In this document: positions 52,837 to 63,451 of the stretch, piece after piece | How the letters are laid out: the number at the start of each line of letters is the position of its first letter | Position numbering within the stretch: the stretch's first letter is position 1 | Notes under the pieces: generated by a model | Seen by the model: the letters and a program-made list of their open reading frames with translations, nothing else | Told to the model about the DNA's origin: nothing | The model's database searches: none | Assembly: GCF_003952725.1 (NCBI RefSeq) | Contig: NZ_CP032509.1 | Location: 3,496,001-3,560,000 of the forward strand | Direction of reading: 5' to 3' | DNA from: Georhizobium profundi | GTDB lineage: Bacteria > Pseudomonadota > Alphaproteobacteria > Rhizobiales > Rhizobiaceae | DNA: 64,000 nt | Program-made: the position numbers and the translations under genes

Positions 52837-55742
52837 TTAGGACGGACAGCAACCGCCGGCCCGCTATCGCCCTGATTTCGATAGTCCTCATGCTCGCAGG
52901 CCTGTTGGCAGCCTTGCTGCCGGGGCTGGCCCGAGCGGCCGATCCCGTCGCCATATCCCGAGACGAAACCGCGCTGGATCTGACCGCCGTCACCGACATC
53001 TATGCCCATCGCGGCGAGGCGTTTCAGGTGTCGACGGCCCCCGGCACCGACGGCATCGTGCGCCGCATCGAAGTGCGCGCTTCGTCGCCACAGCACTCCG
53101 GCGATTGGGCCGTCTTTTCGCTTGCGAACGTCTCCGACGAGCAGCTGGATCGATTGATCGTCGCGCCGCATTTCCGGCTCGTCGGCTCGCGCATGATCTG
53201 GCCCGATCTCGGCTCGCAGCGCATCATTTCGGTCACGCCGAGCGAAGGCTTCGCGCTCGATCGCCAGGCAAGCCCTGATGCCGACGTGTTCCAGATCACC
53301 CTCAATCCGGGATCGATCGTCACCTTCGTTGCCGAATTGTCGTCGCCCGAGCTGCCGCAGATCTATTTGTGGGAGCCGGATGCCTACAAGGACACGGTCA
53401 ACGCATTCACGCTCTATCAGGGCATCGTGCTCGGCATTGCGGGCCTTCTCGCGGTGTTTCTCACCATTCTGTTCGTCGTGAAGGGCACGTCGATGCTGCC
53501 GGCGACGGCTGCGCTTGCTTGGGCGGTGCTGGCCTATATCTGCGTCGATTTCGGTTTCCTGTCCAAGCTGATCAGCGTCACGCCGGCCGATGAACGCATC
53601 TGGCGCGCGGGCACGGAAGTGTTCCTGGCTACCGGGCTCGTGATCTTCCTGTTCACCTATCTCAATCTCAATCGCTGGCACACCAATCTCAGCTACGCGA
53701 CGCTCGCCTGGATCATCGCGCTCGGCCTGATATTCGGCGTCGCGATCTACGATCCGGCCATCGCGGCCGGCCTCGCGCGCATTTCCTTCGCCACCACCGG
53801 CGTCGTCGGCCTGCTGCTCATCGCCTATCTCGGATTCAACCGCTACGACCGGGCGATCATGCTGGTGCCCACCTGGGTGCTGATCCTCGTCTGGCTCTTC
53901 GGCGCCTGGATGACGGTGACGGGCCAGCTCGACAACGACATCATCCAGCCTGCGCTTGGCGGCGGCCTGGTGCTCATCGTGCTCCTGATCGGCTTTACGG
54001 TCATGCAGCACGCCTTTGCCGGCGGTGTCCTGCAGCAGGGCCTCTTCAGCGATCTGGAACGGCAGTCGCTCGCCCTCAGCGGCGCCGGCGATACCGTCTG
54101 GGATTGGGACGTTGCCCGAGACCGTGTCGTCACCATTCCCGATATTTCAGGGCAGCTCGGCCTGCCGGATGGTTCCCTGAACGGCGCTGCCCGCAACTGG
54201 CTGCCGCAGATCCACCCGGACGATCGTGACCGTTTCCGCAGTGCGCTCGACGTGATGATCGAGCACCGCAAGGGCCGGCTCAACCATCAGTTCCGCCTGC
54301 GGGCCGAAGACGCGCATTATCACTGGATGTCGCTGCGGGCGCGCCCGGTCGTCGGCTCCAACGGCGAAGTCATCCGCTGCGTCGGTACCATGATCGACGT
54401 GACCGAGCAGAAGAGCTCCGAGGAGCGCCTGCTCCACGATGCGGTGCACGACAATCTGACCGGTTTGCCGAACCGCGAACTGTTTCTTGACCGGCTGGAC
54501 GCCCTCACCCGCATGTCGGCCTCGCAGGAAGCCATGCGGCCAACGGTTTTCATGATCGACATCGACCGGTTCAAGCAGGTCAACGACAATCTGGGCATGT
54601 CGGCCGGCGACACGATCCTTCTGACGATCACCCGCCGTCTCAAGCGCCTTTTGAAGCCGCAGGACACGCTTGCCCGCATCACCGGCGATCAGTTCGGGCT
54701 CATCCTGCTGTCCGAGCAGGCACCGGCGAAAGTCGCGGCGCTCGCCGAGGCGATCAACAAGGCAATCATGGTGCCGATCGTCTTCGCCAAGCGCGAGATC
54801 ATTCTGACGGCCTCGATCGGCCTCGTCTCGTTCGTCGACGACAGCACGTCCGCTTACGACCTCATGAAGGATGCCGAACTCGGGATGTACCACGCCAAGC
54901 GTCAGGGCGGGAACCGGATCGAGCCCTTCCGCCCGGCCTTCAAGACGGTCGGCACGGACAAGCTGCATCTGGAATCGGATCTCCGCCGGGCGCTGGAGCG
55001 CAAGGAAATGGGGCTTGCCTATCAGCCGATCGTGCGACTGGAAGACGGCGAGATCGTCGGTTTCGAAGCGCTCATGCGCTGGGAGCATCCCCGACGTGGC
55101 GCCATCCCGCCTGCGGAATTCATTCCGATCGCCGAAAGCTCCGACCTCATCTTCGCGCTCGGCCTCTTCGCCATCGAGCAGGCTGCGTCGGACTTGAAGG
55201 ACTGGCAGGGCGATGTCGGAGAAGTGCCGGTTTCGGTGTCGGTCAACATCTCCAGCGCGCAGCTTCTGCGCAACGATCTTTGCAACGATGTTCGCGCGGC
55301 GCTGACCAAGACCGGCTGCAAGCCGCATCATTTGAAGCTGGAACTCACCGAGTCCGTCGTGATGGAGAATCCTGAGCAGGCGGCACTTGTGCTTGCCCGC
55401 ATGGGAGAGATCGGCATCGGCTTGGCGCTCGACGATTTCGGCACCGGGCATTCCTCGCTCGCCTATCTCACGCGCTTCCCCTTCGACACGCTGAAGATCG
55501 ATCAGTCGCTCGTGCGTGACACCAGCGACAAGCGCGCTGTCCTGCTGCGCTCGATCATCACCATGGCCAAGGACCTGGACATGAAGGTCGTCGCCGAAGG
55601 TATCGAGCACGACGAGGATGCGGGCGAGCTGTTCGAAATGGGCTGCGATTTCGGCCAGAGCTTCCTGTTCGGCCCGGCTATGCGTGCGCCTGCCATCAAG
55701 CAATTGCTCCGCGAGCGTTTTCCGCTGTCCAAGGCGAGCTGA
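52833..55742 (+). CDS. Membrane PAS-GGDEF-EAL protein, probable c-di-GMP phosphodiesterase
   Basis: A 969-residue sensor. A signal peptide (about residues 1-30) and a periplasmic 7TMR-DISM-like part come first, then about seven membrane helices (residues about 190-400). A PAS domain follows (SGAGDTVWDWDVARDRVVTI), then GGDEF, then EAL. The GGDEF site reads RITGDQFGLIL, so it is degenerate and may only bind GTP. The EAL site is intact: VGFEALMRWEHPRRG, VSVNISSAQLL, KLELTESVVMENPE, LDDFGTGHSSLAYLTRFP. Net activity is probably c-di-GMP hydrolysis. Confidence 0.92.
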   Translation: MIRTDSNRRPAIALISIVLMLAGLLAALLPGLARAADPVAISRDETALDLTAVTDIYAHRGEAFQVSTAPGTDGIVRRIEVRASSPQHSGDWAVFSLANVSDEQLDRLIVAPHFRLVGSRMIWPDLGSQRIISVTPSEGFALDRQASPDADVFQITLNPGSIVTFVAELSSPELPQIYLWEPDAYKDTVNAFTLYQGIVLGIAGLLAVFLTILFVVKGTSMLPATAALAWAVLAYICVDFGFLSKLISVTPADERIWRAGTEVFLATGLVIFLFTYLNLNRWHTNLSYATLAWIIALGLIFGVAIYDPAIAAGLARISFATTGVVGLLLIAYLGFNRYDRAIMLVPTWVLILVWLFGAWMTVTGQLDNDIIQPALGGGLVLIVLLIGFTVMQHAFAGGVLQQGLFSDLERQSLALSGAGDTVWDWDVARDRVVTIPDISGQLGLPDGSLNGAARNWLPQIHPDDRDRFRSALDVMIEHRKGRLNHQFRLRAEDAHYHWMSLRARPVVGSNGEVIRCVGTMIDVTEQKSSEERLLHDAVHDNLTGLPNRELFLDRLDALTRMSASQEAMRPTVFMIDIDRFKQVNDNLGMSAGDTILLTITRRLKRLLKPQDTLARITGDQFGLILLSEQAPAKVAALAEAINKAIMVPIVFAKREIILTASIGLVSFVDDSTSAYDLMKDAELGMYHAKRQGGNRIEPFRPAFKTVGTDKLHLESDLRRALERKEMGLAYQPIVRLEDGEIVGFEALMRWEHPRRGAIPPAEFIPIAESSDLIFALGLFAIEQAASDLKDWQGDVGEVPVSVSVNISSAQLLRNDLCNDVRAALTKTGCKPHHLKLELTESVVMENPEQAALVLARMGEIGIGLALDDFGTGHSSLAYLTRFPFDTLKIDQSLVRDTSDKRAVLLRSIITMAKDLDMKVVAEGIEHDEDAGELFEMGCDFGQSFLFGPAMRAPAIKQLLRERFPLSKAS

Positions 55743-55750
55743 TCAGTCCC

Positions 55751-56359
55751 TCAGGCGTGGCCGCTCTCGCGCGACAGCATTGCGGGATCGATGCCCATGG
55801 ATGCCAGCACACGCTCGTATTTGTCGCTGATCGCCCGGTCGAAGACGACATCATCGGTGGCCGGGCAAGTCAGCCAGCCATTCTCGGTGATCTCCGCTTC
55901 CAGCTGCCCTGGGCCCCAGCCGGCGTAGCCGAGCATCATCATGGCGCGATGCGGGCCACGGCCTTGCGAAATGGCGCGCAGGATATCGACCGTCGCGGTC
56001 ATGCACATCTCGTCCGAAACGGGCATGGTGGAATCGCCGATATAATCGTCGCTGTGCAGAACGAAACCGCGCCCGGTTTCCACCGGACCACCCGCCTGCA
56101 CCGAGATCGATTGCGCTCGGCGCGGCAGCCGGATCGCCTCGTTGCTCTTGATCACGTTCAGCTGAACCAGAAGATCCGAGAAGGTGATCGGCTGCGGGCG
56201 GTTGAGGACGAAACCCATGGCGCCGTCGCTGGAATGGGCGCAGAGATAGACCACCGTACGATCGAAATTGGTATCCAGCATATGCGGCATGGCAATCAGC
56301 AGCTGCCCGTCGAGGTAGCTGCGTTCCTTGCTGTCATGCTTGAGCGCGCCGATGACCAT
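55751..56359 (-). CDS. YqgE/UPF0301 family protein
   Basis: A 202-residue protein of the AlgH/UPF0301 family. Marks are [60 protein letters not shown] and [20 protein letters not shown]. Molecular function remains unclear. ATG 56359 fits family length; the longer frame upstream adds an unconserved hydrophobic stretch. Convergent with the GGDEF/EAL gene, nine bases apart. Confidence 0.92.
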   Translation of the reverse strand: MVIGALKHDSKERSYLDGQLLIAMPHMLDTNFDRTVVYLCAHSSDGAMGFVLNRPQPITFSDLLVQLNVIKSNEAIRLPRRAQSISVQAGGPVETGRGFVLHSDDYIGDSTMPVSDEMCMTATVDILRAISQGRGPHRAMMMLGYAGWGPGQLEAEITENGWLTCPATDDVVFDRAISDKYERVLASMGIDPAMLSRESGHA

Positions 56360-56522
56360 GCGCAGAGGGTAACAAGCCACGGCGAAATGGAAAGCAATTT
56401 CGGCGCGATTCAACGTATCAATATTTCACGACTGCCAGACAGGCGCGATGTCACTCGTTTATGATCATCGCGCTTCAAGCTGTGAGTTGCTGCGGTGAAA
56501 CCGAGCAGCTAAGCCAGATGAC

Positions 56523-57386
56523 ATGACGCAAAACGCTGCCGACACACAAAAAACAGGACCGCACGCCCTCTTTGGGTGTGGGCTCGCTGCTTTCGCTCTG
56601 GTTGCAGCGCTGGCTCATGGGCCGGCCTTCGCCGCATCGTCGGATTGGGTCGAGCATGAAGGCGGCCGCCTGCGGATCGTCACGAGCACACCCGATGCCG
56701 ATGGTGTCGTGCGGGGCATGCTTGATATCGAGCTGATGCCCGGCTGGAAGACCTACTGGAGCGACCCGGGCGACAGCGGCCTCCCGCCCCAGATGAACAT
56801 CTCGGGAAGCACCAATCTGTCGGCCGTCGAGCTTCTCTTTCCCGCGCCAGAACGGGTCGACGACGGATATGCCGTCTGGGCCGGCTACACATCCTCCGTG
56901 CGCCTGCCGTTTCGCCTTCATCAGGGGACTACCGACGATACCGCGAACCTCGCTGCGGATATCCTGATCGGCGTGTGCAAGAGCGTCTGCATCCCCGTCG
57001 ATGCGCAACTGGATGTGGCTCTGTCGCAAGATGCTTCTCCCATCGAAATTGCGCTGGTCGATGAGGCGTTTTCATCCTTGCCGGGCGATCAGACCTCCGA
57101 AATGCGCATCGACGCCGTCGCGCTCGAGCCCGGCGACCCCAATCGGCTCCTGGTCGATGTCCACCTCCCCTCGGCCGAAGCGGCCGCGGCAGCCGAGCTC
57201 TTCATCGCCACGCCACCGGGGTGGCGGCTCGGCACGCCAAGAAAGATGGCGACGCAGGGCCAGACAAGCCGCTTCGCGGTGAAGGTCAAACGTCAGCCGA
57301 TCGGCGATGGAGCGGATGCAGCGCCGCTGACCTTCGTGCTTAAAACTCACACGCACAGCATCCAGCAAGTCCTGCACGCCGAATAA
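56523..57386 (+). CDS. DsbD alpha-like periplasmic protein
   Basis: A 287-residue exported protein: signal peptide to about residue 38 (FALVAALAHGPAFAAS), then a DsbD N-terminal-type domain (LRIVTSTPDADGVVRGMLDI, ELMPGWKTYWSDPGDSGLPP). The Cys pair is GVCKSVCIPVDAQL. Unlike DsbD it lacks the membrane and thioredoxin domains, so it may hand electrons from a separate CcdA-like protein. Resembles the ScsB/DsbD alpha family. Confidence 0.88.
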   Translation: MTQNAADTQKTGPHALFGCGLAAFALVAALAHGPAFAASSDWVEHEGGRLRIVTSTPDADGVVRGMLDIELMPGWKTYWSDPGDSGLPPQMNISGSTNLSAVELLFPAPERVDDGYAVWAGYTSSVRLPFRLHQGTTDDTANLAADILIGVCKSVCIPVDAQLDVALSQDASPIEIALVDEAFSSLPGDQTSEMRIDAVALEPGDPNRLLVDVHLPSAEAAAAAELFIATPPGWRLGTPRKMATQGQTSRFAVKVKRQPIGDGADAAPLTFVLKTHTHSIQQVLHAE

Positions 57387-57524
57387 GTCAGGCTTCCGGC
57401 CGACCCCATGCGCAGCGGGAAACGACATCCGAAGCGCTGCGCCTTCTTCCATGCCAGGCCTAAATTCTCTAGCGTGCGATCCGCGCCATTCGGCTCACTC
57501 ATCAAGCCACACAGGAGAATTGCC

Positions 57525-58010
57525 TTGACCGTATCAGTCGGTGACAAGCTGCCGGAAGCAAAATTCAAGGAGAAGACGTCTGACGGGATGGAAGAGGTCT
57601 CCACCGCTGACGTCTTCGCTGGCAAGAAAGTCGTCCTGTTCGCCGTTCCCGGCGCCTTCACGCCGACCTGCGACATGAACCATCTGCCCGGCTATATCGA
57701 ACACCGCGACACCATCCTCGGCAAGGGCGTCGACGACATCGCCGTCGTTGCCGTCAACGATGCTTTCGTGATGTCGGCCTGGAGCAAGTCCTCCGGCGGC
57801 GAAGGCAAGATCCGCTTCCTGTCCGATTGGGACGCCTCGTTCACGAAGGCCATCGGCATGGAGACCGATCTCTCCGCCGGCACACTCGGCATGCGCTCCA
57901 AGCGCTATTCGATGGTCGTCGAAGATGGCGTCGTCAAAGCGTTGAACGTCGAAGACGCGCCGGGGCAGGCCACCAAGTCGGGTGCCGCCGCCATTCTCGA
58001 GCAGCTCTGA
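57525..58010 (+). CDS. Peroxiredoxin (Prx5/type II)
   Basis: A 161-residue peroxidase. VVLFAVPGAFTPTCDMNHLP holds the peroxidatic Cys in the PxxxTxxC motif; VVAVNDAFVMSAWSK and GMETDLSAGTLGMRSKRYSM follow. No resolving Cys is obvious, as in 1-Cys or glutaredoxin-reduced Prx5. TTG start at 57525 behind AGGAG matches the family start (MTVSVGDKLPEAKF). Confidence 0.94.
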   Translation: MTVSVGDKLPEAKFKEKTSDGMEEVSTADVFAGKKVVLFAVPGAFTPTCDMNHLPGYIEHRDTILGKGVDDIAVVAVNDAFVMSAWSKSSGGEGKIRFLSDWDASFTKAIGMETDLSAGTLGMRSKRYSMVVEDGVVKALNVEDAPGQATKSGAAAILEQL

Positions 58011-58017
58011 TCCTCAA

Positions 58018-58470
58018 TCAGCCGGCACGCCTTGCCGCCTTGAACGGCGCCATGGCGAGGCGTGCCAGCTCGTCGGCCCGCTCATTCTCCGGGTGGCCGG
58101 CATGGCCCTTTACCCAGTGCAGGCGAACCTCGTGGCGATTGCGCGCCGAATCCAGCGCCTGCCACAGCTCGGCATTCTTGACCGGTTTCTTGTCGGCGGT
58201 TTTCCAACCATTCTTTTTCCAGCCATGGATCCACTTGGTCAGGCCGTCGCGCACATAAACGCTGTCAGTATAGAGATCGACCGTACAGGGCGTCTTCAAG
58301 GCCTCAAGCGACGCGATCGCCGCCATCAGCTCCATGCGATTGTTCGTCGTCTCGGCCTCGCCGCCCGACAGTTCTTTTTCGATGTCGTTGAAACGCAGGA
58401 TCGCGCCCCAGCCGCCCGGCCCCGGGTTTCCCGAGCAGGCGCCGTCGGTGTAAATCTCAACTGTCTTCAT
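58018..58470 (-). CDS. rnhA: Ribonuclease HI
   Basis: A 150-residue enzyme degrading RNA in RNA-DNA hybrids. The DEDD residues are in [20 protein letters not shown] (Asp), [18 protein letters not shown] (Glu), [16 protein letters not shown] (Asp) and [13 protein letters not shown] (Asp). [15 protein letters not shown] holds the conserved His. Its start overlaps the thrB stop by four bases. Confidence 0.97.
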   Translation of the reverse strand: MKTVEIYTDGACSGNPGPGGWGAILRFNDIEKELSGGEAETTNNRMELMAAIASLEALKTPCTVDLYTDSVYVRDGLTKWIHGWKKNGWKTADKKPVKNAELWQALDSARNRHEVRLHWVKGHAGHPENERADELARLAMAPFKAARRAG

Positions 58471-59438
58471 GCTGTCTCGCGAAGCCCGTATTCGGCCGCG
58501 TCCTTGATCTGTCTGTGGAAGCGCAAGCGCCTCAGATATTCCTTGGGGTCTTTCTTCACGACAAGTGCGCCTTCCGGCGTCGTCAGCCAGTCATAGAGAC
58601 GCGTCAGGAAGAATCGGAGCGCCGAGCCTCGTGCCAGAAGCGGCAACGCGACGCGCTCCGCATCCGTCAGCTTGCGCACGGAATCATAGCCATCCAGAAG
58701 CGCCATGCCCTTCGTCATGTTGAAGGACCCATCTTTTTCAAAGCACCAGGCGTTTAGGCAGATCGAGACGTCATAGGCGAGCAGGTCGTTGCAGGCGAAA
58801 TAGAAGTCGATCAGCCCGGAAACTTCGTCTCCGAGGAAGAACACGTTGTCTGGAAAGAGATCGGCGTGGATGACGCCGCTCGGAAGATTGGAGGGCCAGG
58901 AGGCCTCCAGGCTGTCCAGTTCCCTCTCGATCTCGGCCACCAGCCCCGGCTCGACCGTTTCCGCCCTGTCCCGCGACATGTCCCACAGCGGGCGCCAGCC
59001 CGAGACCGAAAGCGCATTGGCCCGACCGAGTTCGAAGCCATCGCCCGCCACATGCATGCGCGCAAGTGCTGCCCCCACCTCGCGGCAATGCTCGGCGCGC
59101 GGCCGCCTCAGCCACATGCCCTCCAGGAAAGAGATCATCGCGGCCGGACGGCCGGCGAGTTCGCTCAACACACCATCATCGCGCTTGCGGATCGGCAGCG
59201 GGCAATTGAGCCCCTGCCCGGCAAGGTGCTCCATCAGGCCGAGGAAGAACGGCAGATCGCGCCTGTCGACCCGCTTTTCATAAAGCGTCAGAATGAAGGA
59301 GCCGGCCGTGGTGTGAAGCAGGAAGTTCGAATTCTCGACCCCCTCGGCAATGCCCTTGTAGCTCAGCAGTGTGCCGACGTCGTAGTCGGCCAGGAAGACA
59401 GCAAGTTCATCCTCGGTGATATCGGTGTAGACGGCCAA
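58467..59438 (-). CDS. thrB: Homoserine kinase, ThrB (APH-fold type)
   Basis: A 323-residue kinase of the aminoglycoside-phosphotransferase fold used by Rhizobiales for homoserine. [40 protein letters not shown], and [20 protein letters not shown] with the catalytic Asp, then [23 protein letters not shown] 59438 gives the family start [12 protein letters not shown] and follows the ispH stop by one base; an ATG at 59471 within ispH is an alternative. The product feeds threonine synthase (thrC, also in this window). Confidence 0.93.
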   Translation of the reverse strand: MAVYTDITEDELAVFLADYDVGTLLSYKGIAEGVENSNFLLHTTAGSFILTLYEKRVDRRDLPFFLGLMEHLAGQGLNCPLPIRKRDDGVLSELAGRPAAMISFLEGMWLRRPRAEHCREVGAALARMHVAGDGFELGRANALSVSGWRPLWDMSRDRAETVEPGLVAEIERELDSLEASWPSNLPSGVIHADLFPDNVFFLGDEVSGLIDFYFACNDLLAYDVSICLNAWCFEKDGSFNMTKGMALLDGYDSVRKLTDAERVALPLLARGSALRFFLTRLYDWLTTPEGALVVKKDPKEYLRRLRFHRQIKDAAEYGLRETA

Positions 59439-59439
59439 G

Positions 59440-60477
59440 TCAGCGTGCTCCGATGGCGAGAGCTTCGCCATTGACGAAGGCCATGTCGGCCACCGTCAAT
59501 TCCGTGTCGCGCAATTCGCGATTGACGAGGAAAGTCTCGTCTTCCTGCACGGTTTCGGCCAGTTCGACGGTGACATCGAACCGCTGCCTGAAGGCTTCGA
59601 TGATTTCGCTGACGATCGTTTCCGGCGCGGAGGCGCCGGCCGACAGGGCGACGGTCTTCAAGGGGCCGAGATGATCCCAATCGATCTCGTCCGCCCGCTG
59701 GACCAGCAGCGCGTGCTGGGCGCCCGCTCGCACGGCCACTTCGACCAGACGCTTGGAATTCGACGAGTTGGGTGCACCCACCACGAGGAAAAGATCGGTT
59801 CCGGGTGCTGCCGCCTTCACCGCATCCTGCCGGTTGGTCGTTGCGTAGCAGATCGATTCGGCCGCGGGCGCCTTGAGATTGGGGAAACGCTCCGTCAGCG
59901 CCGCGATGACGCCGGCCGTATCGTCCACCGAAAGCGTCGTCTGGGTGACGAAACCGAGATTGTCAGGGTCTGCCGCTTCATAGGCGCGGGCATCCTCGAC
60001 CGTTTCGATGAGGGACACGGCATCTTCCGGCAACTGCCCCATGGTGCCGATCACCTCCGGGTGGCCAGCATGGCCGATCAGGAGCACATGCCGACCCTGC
60101 CGCTCATGGCGCATGGCCTGCTTGTGGACCTTGGAGACCAGCGGACAGGTCGCATCGAGATAGAAGAGATTGCGCGCTTGCGCATCGGCCGGCACCGATT
60201 TCGGCACGCCGTGGGCCGAGAAGATCACCGGCTGCCCACGATGCTCCTCGGGAATCTCGTGAAGTTCTTCCACGAAGACCGCGCCCTTGGCCTCAAGGCC
60301 CTCCACCACATAGCGGTTGTGGACGATCTCATGGCGGACATAGACCGGCGCGCCGTATTTCTTCAGCGCAAGAACGACGATCTGGATTGCCCGATCGACG
60401 CCTGCGCAGAACCCTCTCGGGCCGCACAGCCGGATCGTCAACGGCACCCTCGCCTCGTTCGTCACCTCTGTCATCAT
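59440..60477 (-). CDS. ispH: 4-hydroxy-3-methylbut-2-enyl diphosphate reductase
   Basis: A 345-residue [4Fe-4S] enzyme, the last step of the MEP isoprenoid pathway, making IPP and DMAPP. The three cluster cysteines are in [37 protein letters not shown] and [36 protein letters not shown] and [11 protein letters not shown] are also typical. Overlaps the SURF1 gene by four bases. Confidence 0.97.
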   Translation of the reverse strand: MMTEVTNEARVPLTIRLCGPRGFCAGVDRAIQIVVLALKKYGAPVYVRHEIVHNRYVVEGLEAKGAVFVEELHEIPEEHRGQPVIFSAHGVPKSVPADAQARNLFYLDATCPLVSKVHKQAMRHERQGRHVLLIGHAGHPEVIGTMGQLPEDAVSLIETVEDARAYEAADPDNLGFVTQTTLSVDDTAGVIAALTERFPNLKAPAAESICYATTNRQDAVKAAAPGTDLFLVVGAPNSSNSKRLVEVAVRAGAQHALLVQRADEIDWDHLGPLKTVALSAGASAPETIVSEIIEAFRQRFDVTVELAETVQEDETFLVNRELRDTELTVADMAFVNGEALAIGAR

Positions 60478-61247
60478 GCCTCTCGGTCGCTGTCCTGCGG
60501 CCTGCGTAGAAACATGAAACCGACCACACCTGCAAGGGCTGCAGCAAGGCCATACCAGGTGACGGCGTATTGCAGATGGTTGTTTGGCAGAGCGACCTGG
60601 GTCACGCCGGGGATGGGATAGCTGTTTACAGGCGCATCATAGGTGCGGATATCTGCGAAGAACGGCACGAGGCTCTCCGTTTGAAGGCCCATCGCTTCGC
60701 GCATGGCCTCGAAATCCTTCCAGTACCAGAGATTATCGGCCGGCGCGTTGTCTGGCACGACGAAGCCAGGCTTTTCGAACAGCGGATTGCGGGCCAAAGC
60801 GTCAAAACCGACGATCCCCGTCGGCTCCTGCCAGGGACGGTCTGCGATGTTCTTCATGTCGTAAGGCACGAAGCCGCGGTTGACGATGATCGAGCGGCCG
60901 TCTTCCAGCGTGAGGGGTGTGTAGACATACCAGCCGGACTGGCCCTGGTGCGTGGCGAGAAAATGCTGCTCGGAGGCGTGGTCGAACGTCCCGCTCAGGC
61001 GGATCGGCACGTACTCCACGTCCTGCTCGGCCGCGAAAAGCGCTTCCGCTTCGGGGAGCGCCATCGGCTCGGCGACGATGCGCTGCTCGATCGTTGCCAG
61101 CAGGGCTTCCTTCCATTGCAGGCGCTCCACCTGCCACGTTCCGAGCGCGATCAACGCGCCGAAGGCGGCGAGGATCACCACGAGGAAGATCGGCCCCGGC
61201 CTGCGCCGCTCGCGCACGACGATTGGCGTATCAGCGTTTGCCGTCAT
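60474..61247 (-). CDS. SURF1 family cytochrome oxidase assembly protein
   Basis: A 257-residue protein with membrane helices at both ends ([20 protein letters not shown], then [18 protein letters not shown]) and a periplasmic domain. Typical marks: [54 protein letters not shown] and [15 protein letters not shown]. It helps heme a insertion into CtaD. ATG 61247 has GGGAG upstream and overlaps the DUF983 gene. Confidence 0.95.
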   Translation of the reverse strand: MTANADTPIVVRERRRPGPIFLVVILAAFGALIALGTWQVERLQWKEALLATIEQRIVAEPMALPEAEALFAAEQDVEYVPIRLSGTFDHASEQHFLATHQGQSGWYVYTPLTLEDGRSIIVNRGFVPYDMKNIADRPWQEPTGIVGFDALARNPLFEKPGFVVPDNAPADNLWYWKDFEAMREAMGLQTESLVPFFADIRTYDAPVNSYPIPGVTQVALPNNHLQYAVTWYGLAAALAGVVGFMFLRRPQDSDREA

Positions 61248-61620
61248 CGATGGCTCCCTCGCGTGCATTGTGCTTGTATTGCAGCGTGATCAATACGCCC
61301 TTGAGTGCCCGCAGAAGCGCCAGGCAGAGAACCAGCGTCACCGGCGCCCAGAGCAGCAGGTGCACCCACAGCGGCGGCTGAAAGGTCAGTTCCGCCCAAA
61401 GGGCCATCCCCACGACCAGGAAGCCGATGATCATGATGACGAAAACCGCTGGCCCGTCGCCGGCATCGGCAAATCCATAATCGAGCCCGCACGCCTGGCA
61501 TTCGGGCTTCAGGCTCAGGAAGCCATCGAACAGACGCCCCTCGCCACAGCGCGGGCAGACGCCCTTCAAGCCTGCGCGAACCGGATCGACTGCGGGGAAA
61601 TGGGCGTGGTCCTCGTACAT
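61231..61620 (-). CDS. DUF983 zinc-ribbon membrane protein
   Basis: A 129-residue protein with a four-Cys zinc ribbon (GVCPRCGEGRLFDGF, ECQACGLDYGFADAGDGP) followed by two membrane helices (AVFVIMIIGFLVVGMALWAE, LLLWAPVTLVLCLALLRALK). DUF983 genes sit in cytochrome oxidase clusters of Rhizobiales; function unknown. ATG 61620 follows family length. Confidence 0.93.
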   Translation of the reverse strand: MYEDHAHFPAVDPVRAGLKGVCPRCGEGRLFDGFLSLKPECQACGLDYGFADAGDGPAVFVIMIIGFLVVGMALWAELTFQPPLWVHLLLWAPVTLVLCLALLRALKGVLITLQYKHNAREGAIDDGKR

Positions 61621-61643
61621 GTTCGGCCTCACGCAATGAAAAT

Positions 61644-61670
61644 GGGCGGCCCGATGGTCTCGGACCGCCC
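61644..61670 (-). terminator. Hairpin downstream of COX3 gene
   Basis: GGGCGG-N-CCGA...TCGG-N-CCGCCC, a long interrupted stem; on the minus strand it is followed by ATTTTCATT. Lies 54 bases past the COX3 stop and may limit read-through into DUF983. Confidence 0.55.
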
Positions 61671-61723
61671 CAGATATATGCATTCCGGACCGTCCGGGCC
61701 ATGGCCCGGACAGCGATGCGACA

Positions 61724-62602
61724 TCAATGCGCAGCGATCGGTGCGCCCCAGGATGCCCAGACGTAGATCGAGAAGAAGAGGAAGAGCCACACCACGTCGA
61801 CGAAGTGCCAGTACCAGGCGGCCGCTTCGAACCCGAAGTGCTTCTGCGGCGTGAAGTGCCCCTTCAGCGCACGGATGAGGCAGACGACGAGGAAGATCGT
61901 GCCGACCAGAACGTGGAAGCCATGGAAGCCCGTGGCCATGAAGAAGGTTGCGCCATAGATCGAATTGGCGAAGTCGAACGGGGCAACCGTGTACTCATAG
62001 AACTGAACGTAGGAGAACAGCGCGCCGAGCAGCACGGTGAGCGTCAGGCCATAGATGAGGCCCTTGCGGTCGTTGTGCAGCAGCGCGTGGTGCGCCCAGG
62101 TGACCGTCGTGCCGGAAAGCAGCAGGATGACGGTGTTGTAGAGCGGAAGGTGCAGCGGATCGAGCACTTCGATACCGGCCGGCGGCCACTGACCGCCCGT
62201 GAAGGCGACACGGGCCTCCTGGATCGATTCGTCGGCGAAGAGGCTCGCGTCGAAGAAGGCCCAGAACCAGGCGACGAAGAACATCACTTCGGAAGCGATG
62301 AACATGATCATGCCGTAGCGCAGGTGCAGCGACACGACGCGTGTGTGATGGCCTTCGCGCGATTCCTTTACCGTGTCCGACCACCAGCCATACATGGTGT
62401 AGAGCACGATCGCGAGGCCGATGTAGAAGAGCCACGGGCTCGCCCAGTTGACCCCGAACATGTTGAAGGAGCCACCGGAAAGATAGCGCATGTAGCCGAC
62501 GCCACCGAAGGCCATGACCAGAGCGCCGATCGAAGCGACCAGGGGCCAGGGTGACGGGTCGATGATGTGATAGTCGTGATTTTTCGTATGTGCATCGGCC
62601 AT
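61724..62602 (-). CDS. ctaE: Cytochrome c oxidase subunit III
   Basis: A 292-residue membrane subunit of the aa3 oxidase with seven helices. The family start DYHIIDPSPWPLVASIGAL, then VVSLHLRYGMIMFIASEVMF, TWAHHALLHNDRKGLIYGL, and FFMATGFHGFHVLVGTIFLV with AAWYWHFVDVVWLFLFFSIY. Subunit III stabilises the catalytic subunits. Encoded downstream of ctaG, as in Rhizobium clusters. Confidence 0.97.
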   Translation of the reverse strand: MADAHTKNHDYHIIDPSPWPLVASIGALVMAFGGVGYMRYLSGGSFNMFGVNWASPWLFYIGLAIVLYTMYGWWSDTVKESREGHHTRVVSLHLRYGMIMFIASEVMFFVAWFWAFFDASLFADESIQEARVAFTGGQWPPAGIEVLDPLHLPLYNTVILLLSGTTVTWAHHALLHNDRKGLIYGLTLTVLLGALFSYVQFYEYTVAPFDFANSIYGATFFMATGFHGFHVLVGTIFLVVCLIRALKGHFTPQKHFGFEAAAWYWHFVDVVWLFLFFSIYVWASWGAPIAAH

Positions 62603-62661
62603 GAACTGATCCCCGATTGACCTTTCCTTGCAGGCGGAACCCGACGGACCGCCTTATTCCA

Positions 62662-63276
62662 TTAGAGACTGTCCGAATTCTTCTCGTCGCCTACCGGCGC
62701 TGCAGCAACGGGTGCAGCTTCCGTGGCGTGCGGGAAGAACGTGTATGACAACGTAATCGTTTCGATGTTCTGCGTCTCGCGCTGATCGACGATCGCCGGA
62801 TCCACGAAGAACACGACCGGCATGTCGATCGACTCACCGGGTTCGAGGCTCATCTCGGTGAAGCAGAAGCACTCGACCTTGTTGAAGAAAGCGCCGGCGG
62901 TCTGTGGCGTGACATTGTAGGTCGCCTGACCGGACGTCGTGCGCTCGCTGTTGTTGGTCGCGACGTATTCGACCTGGATCGTCTCGCCGATCCGAACTTC
63001 GACCTCGCGCTGCTTCGGACGGAATGTCCAGGGCAGACCGTTCACGTTCGAATCGAAGCGAACCTTGACCGTGCGGTCGAGGATCGTGTCGGAATACTGT
63101 TCGGCGCGCTGCGTCGTGCCGCCATAGCCTGTCACCTGACAGAACAGCTCGTAAAGCGGCACCGCCGCATAAGCCATGCCGCCCATGGTCGAGGCGAATA
63201 CCAGACACGCGATCACGATGCCGCGGTTGTTGGCGGGCTTCTTCGTTTCTGCTGCAGTGTCGTTACGATCGGCCAC
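62662..63276 (-). CDS. ctaG: Cytochrome c oxidase assembly protein CtaG (Cox11)
   Basis: A 204-residue copper chaperone for CuB. One N-terminal membrane helix ([20 protein letters not shown]), then the Cox11 domain: [40 protein letters not shown] with the copper-binding CFCF, and [15 protein letters not shown]. The length and an acidic/Ala C-terminal tail are as usual for the group. Confidence 0.96.
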   Translation of the reverse strand: MADRNDTAAETKKPANNRGIVIACLVFASTMGGMAYAAVPLYELFCQVTGYGGTTQRAEQYSDTILDRTVKVRFDSNVNGLPWTFRPKQREVEVRIGETIQVEYVATNNSERTTSGQATYNVTPQTAGAFFNKVECFCFTEMSLEPGESIDMPVVFFVDPAIVDQRETQNIETITLSYTFFPHATEAAPVAAAPVGDEKNSDSL

Positions 63277-63287
63277 GTGCGTCTCCC

Positions 63288-63440
63288 TCAGATCATCGGC
63301 TTGTTCATGATCTCCGGCCCGATCTTGATGACCGTTGCCGCATAGAACAGGATGACGAGCAGCGCCAGAACGATGCCGATTGCGATGGACCGGTTGCGGC
63401 GCGCGCGCTTCTGCTTTTCCGTCAGTTCAACAGTTTCCAT
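63288..63440 (-). CDS. CoxF-like small membrane protein
   Basis: A 50-residue protein: [20 protein letters not shown] then one membrane helix ([20 protein letters not shown]) and [10 protein letters not shown]. Matches the small CoxF protein found between ctaB and ctaG in Rhizobiales. The shorter ATG at 63440 gives the family start. Confidence 0.85.
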   Translation of the reverse strand: METVELTEKQKRARRNRSIAIGIVLALLVILFYAATVIKIGPEIMNKPMI

Positions 63441-63451
63441 TGCCGCCTCCA

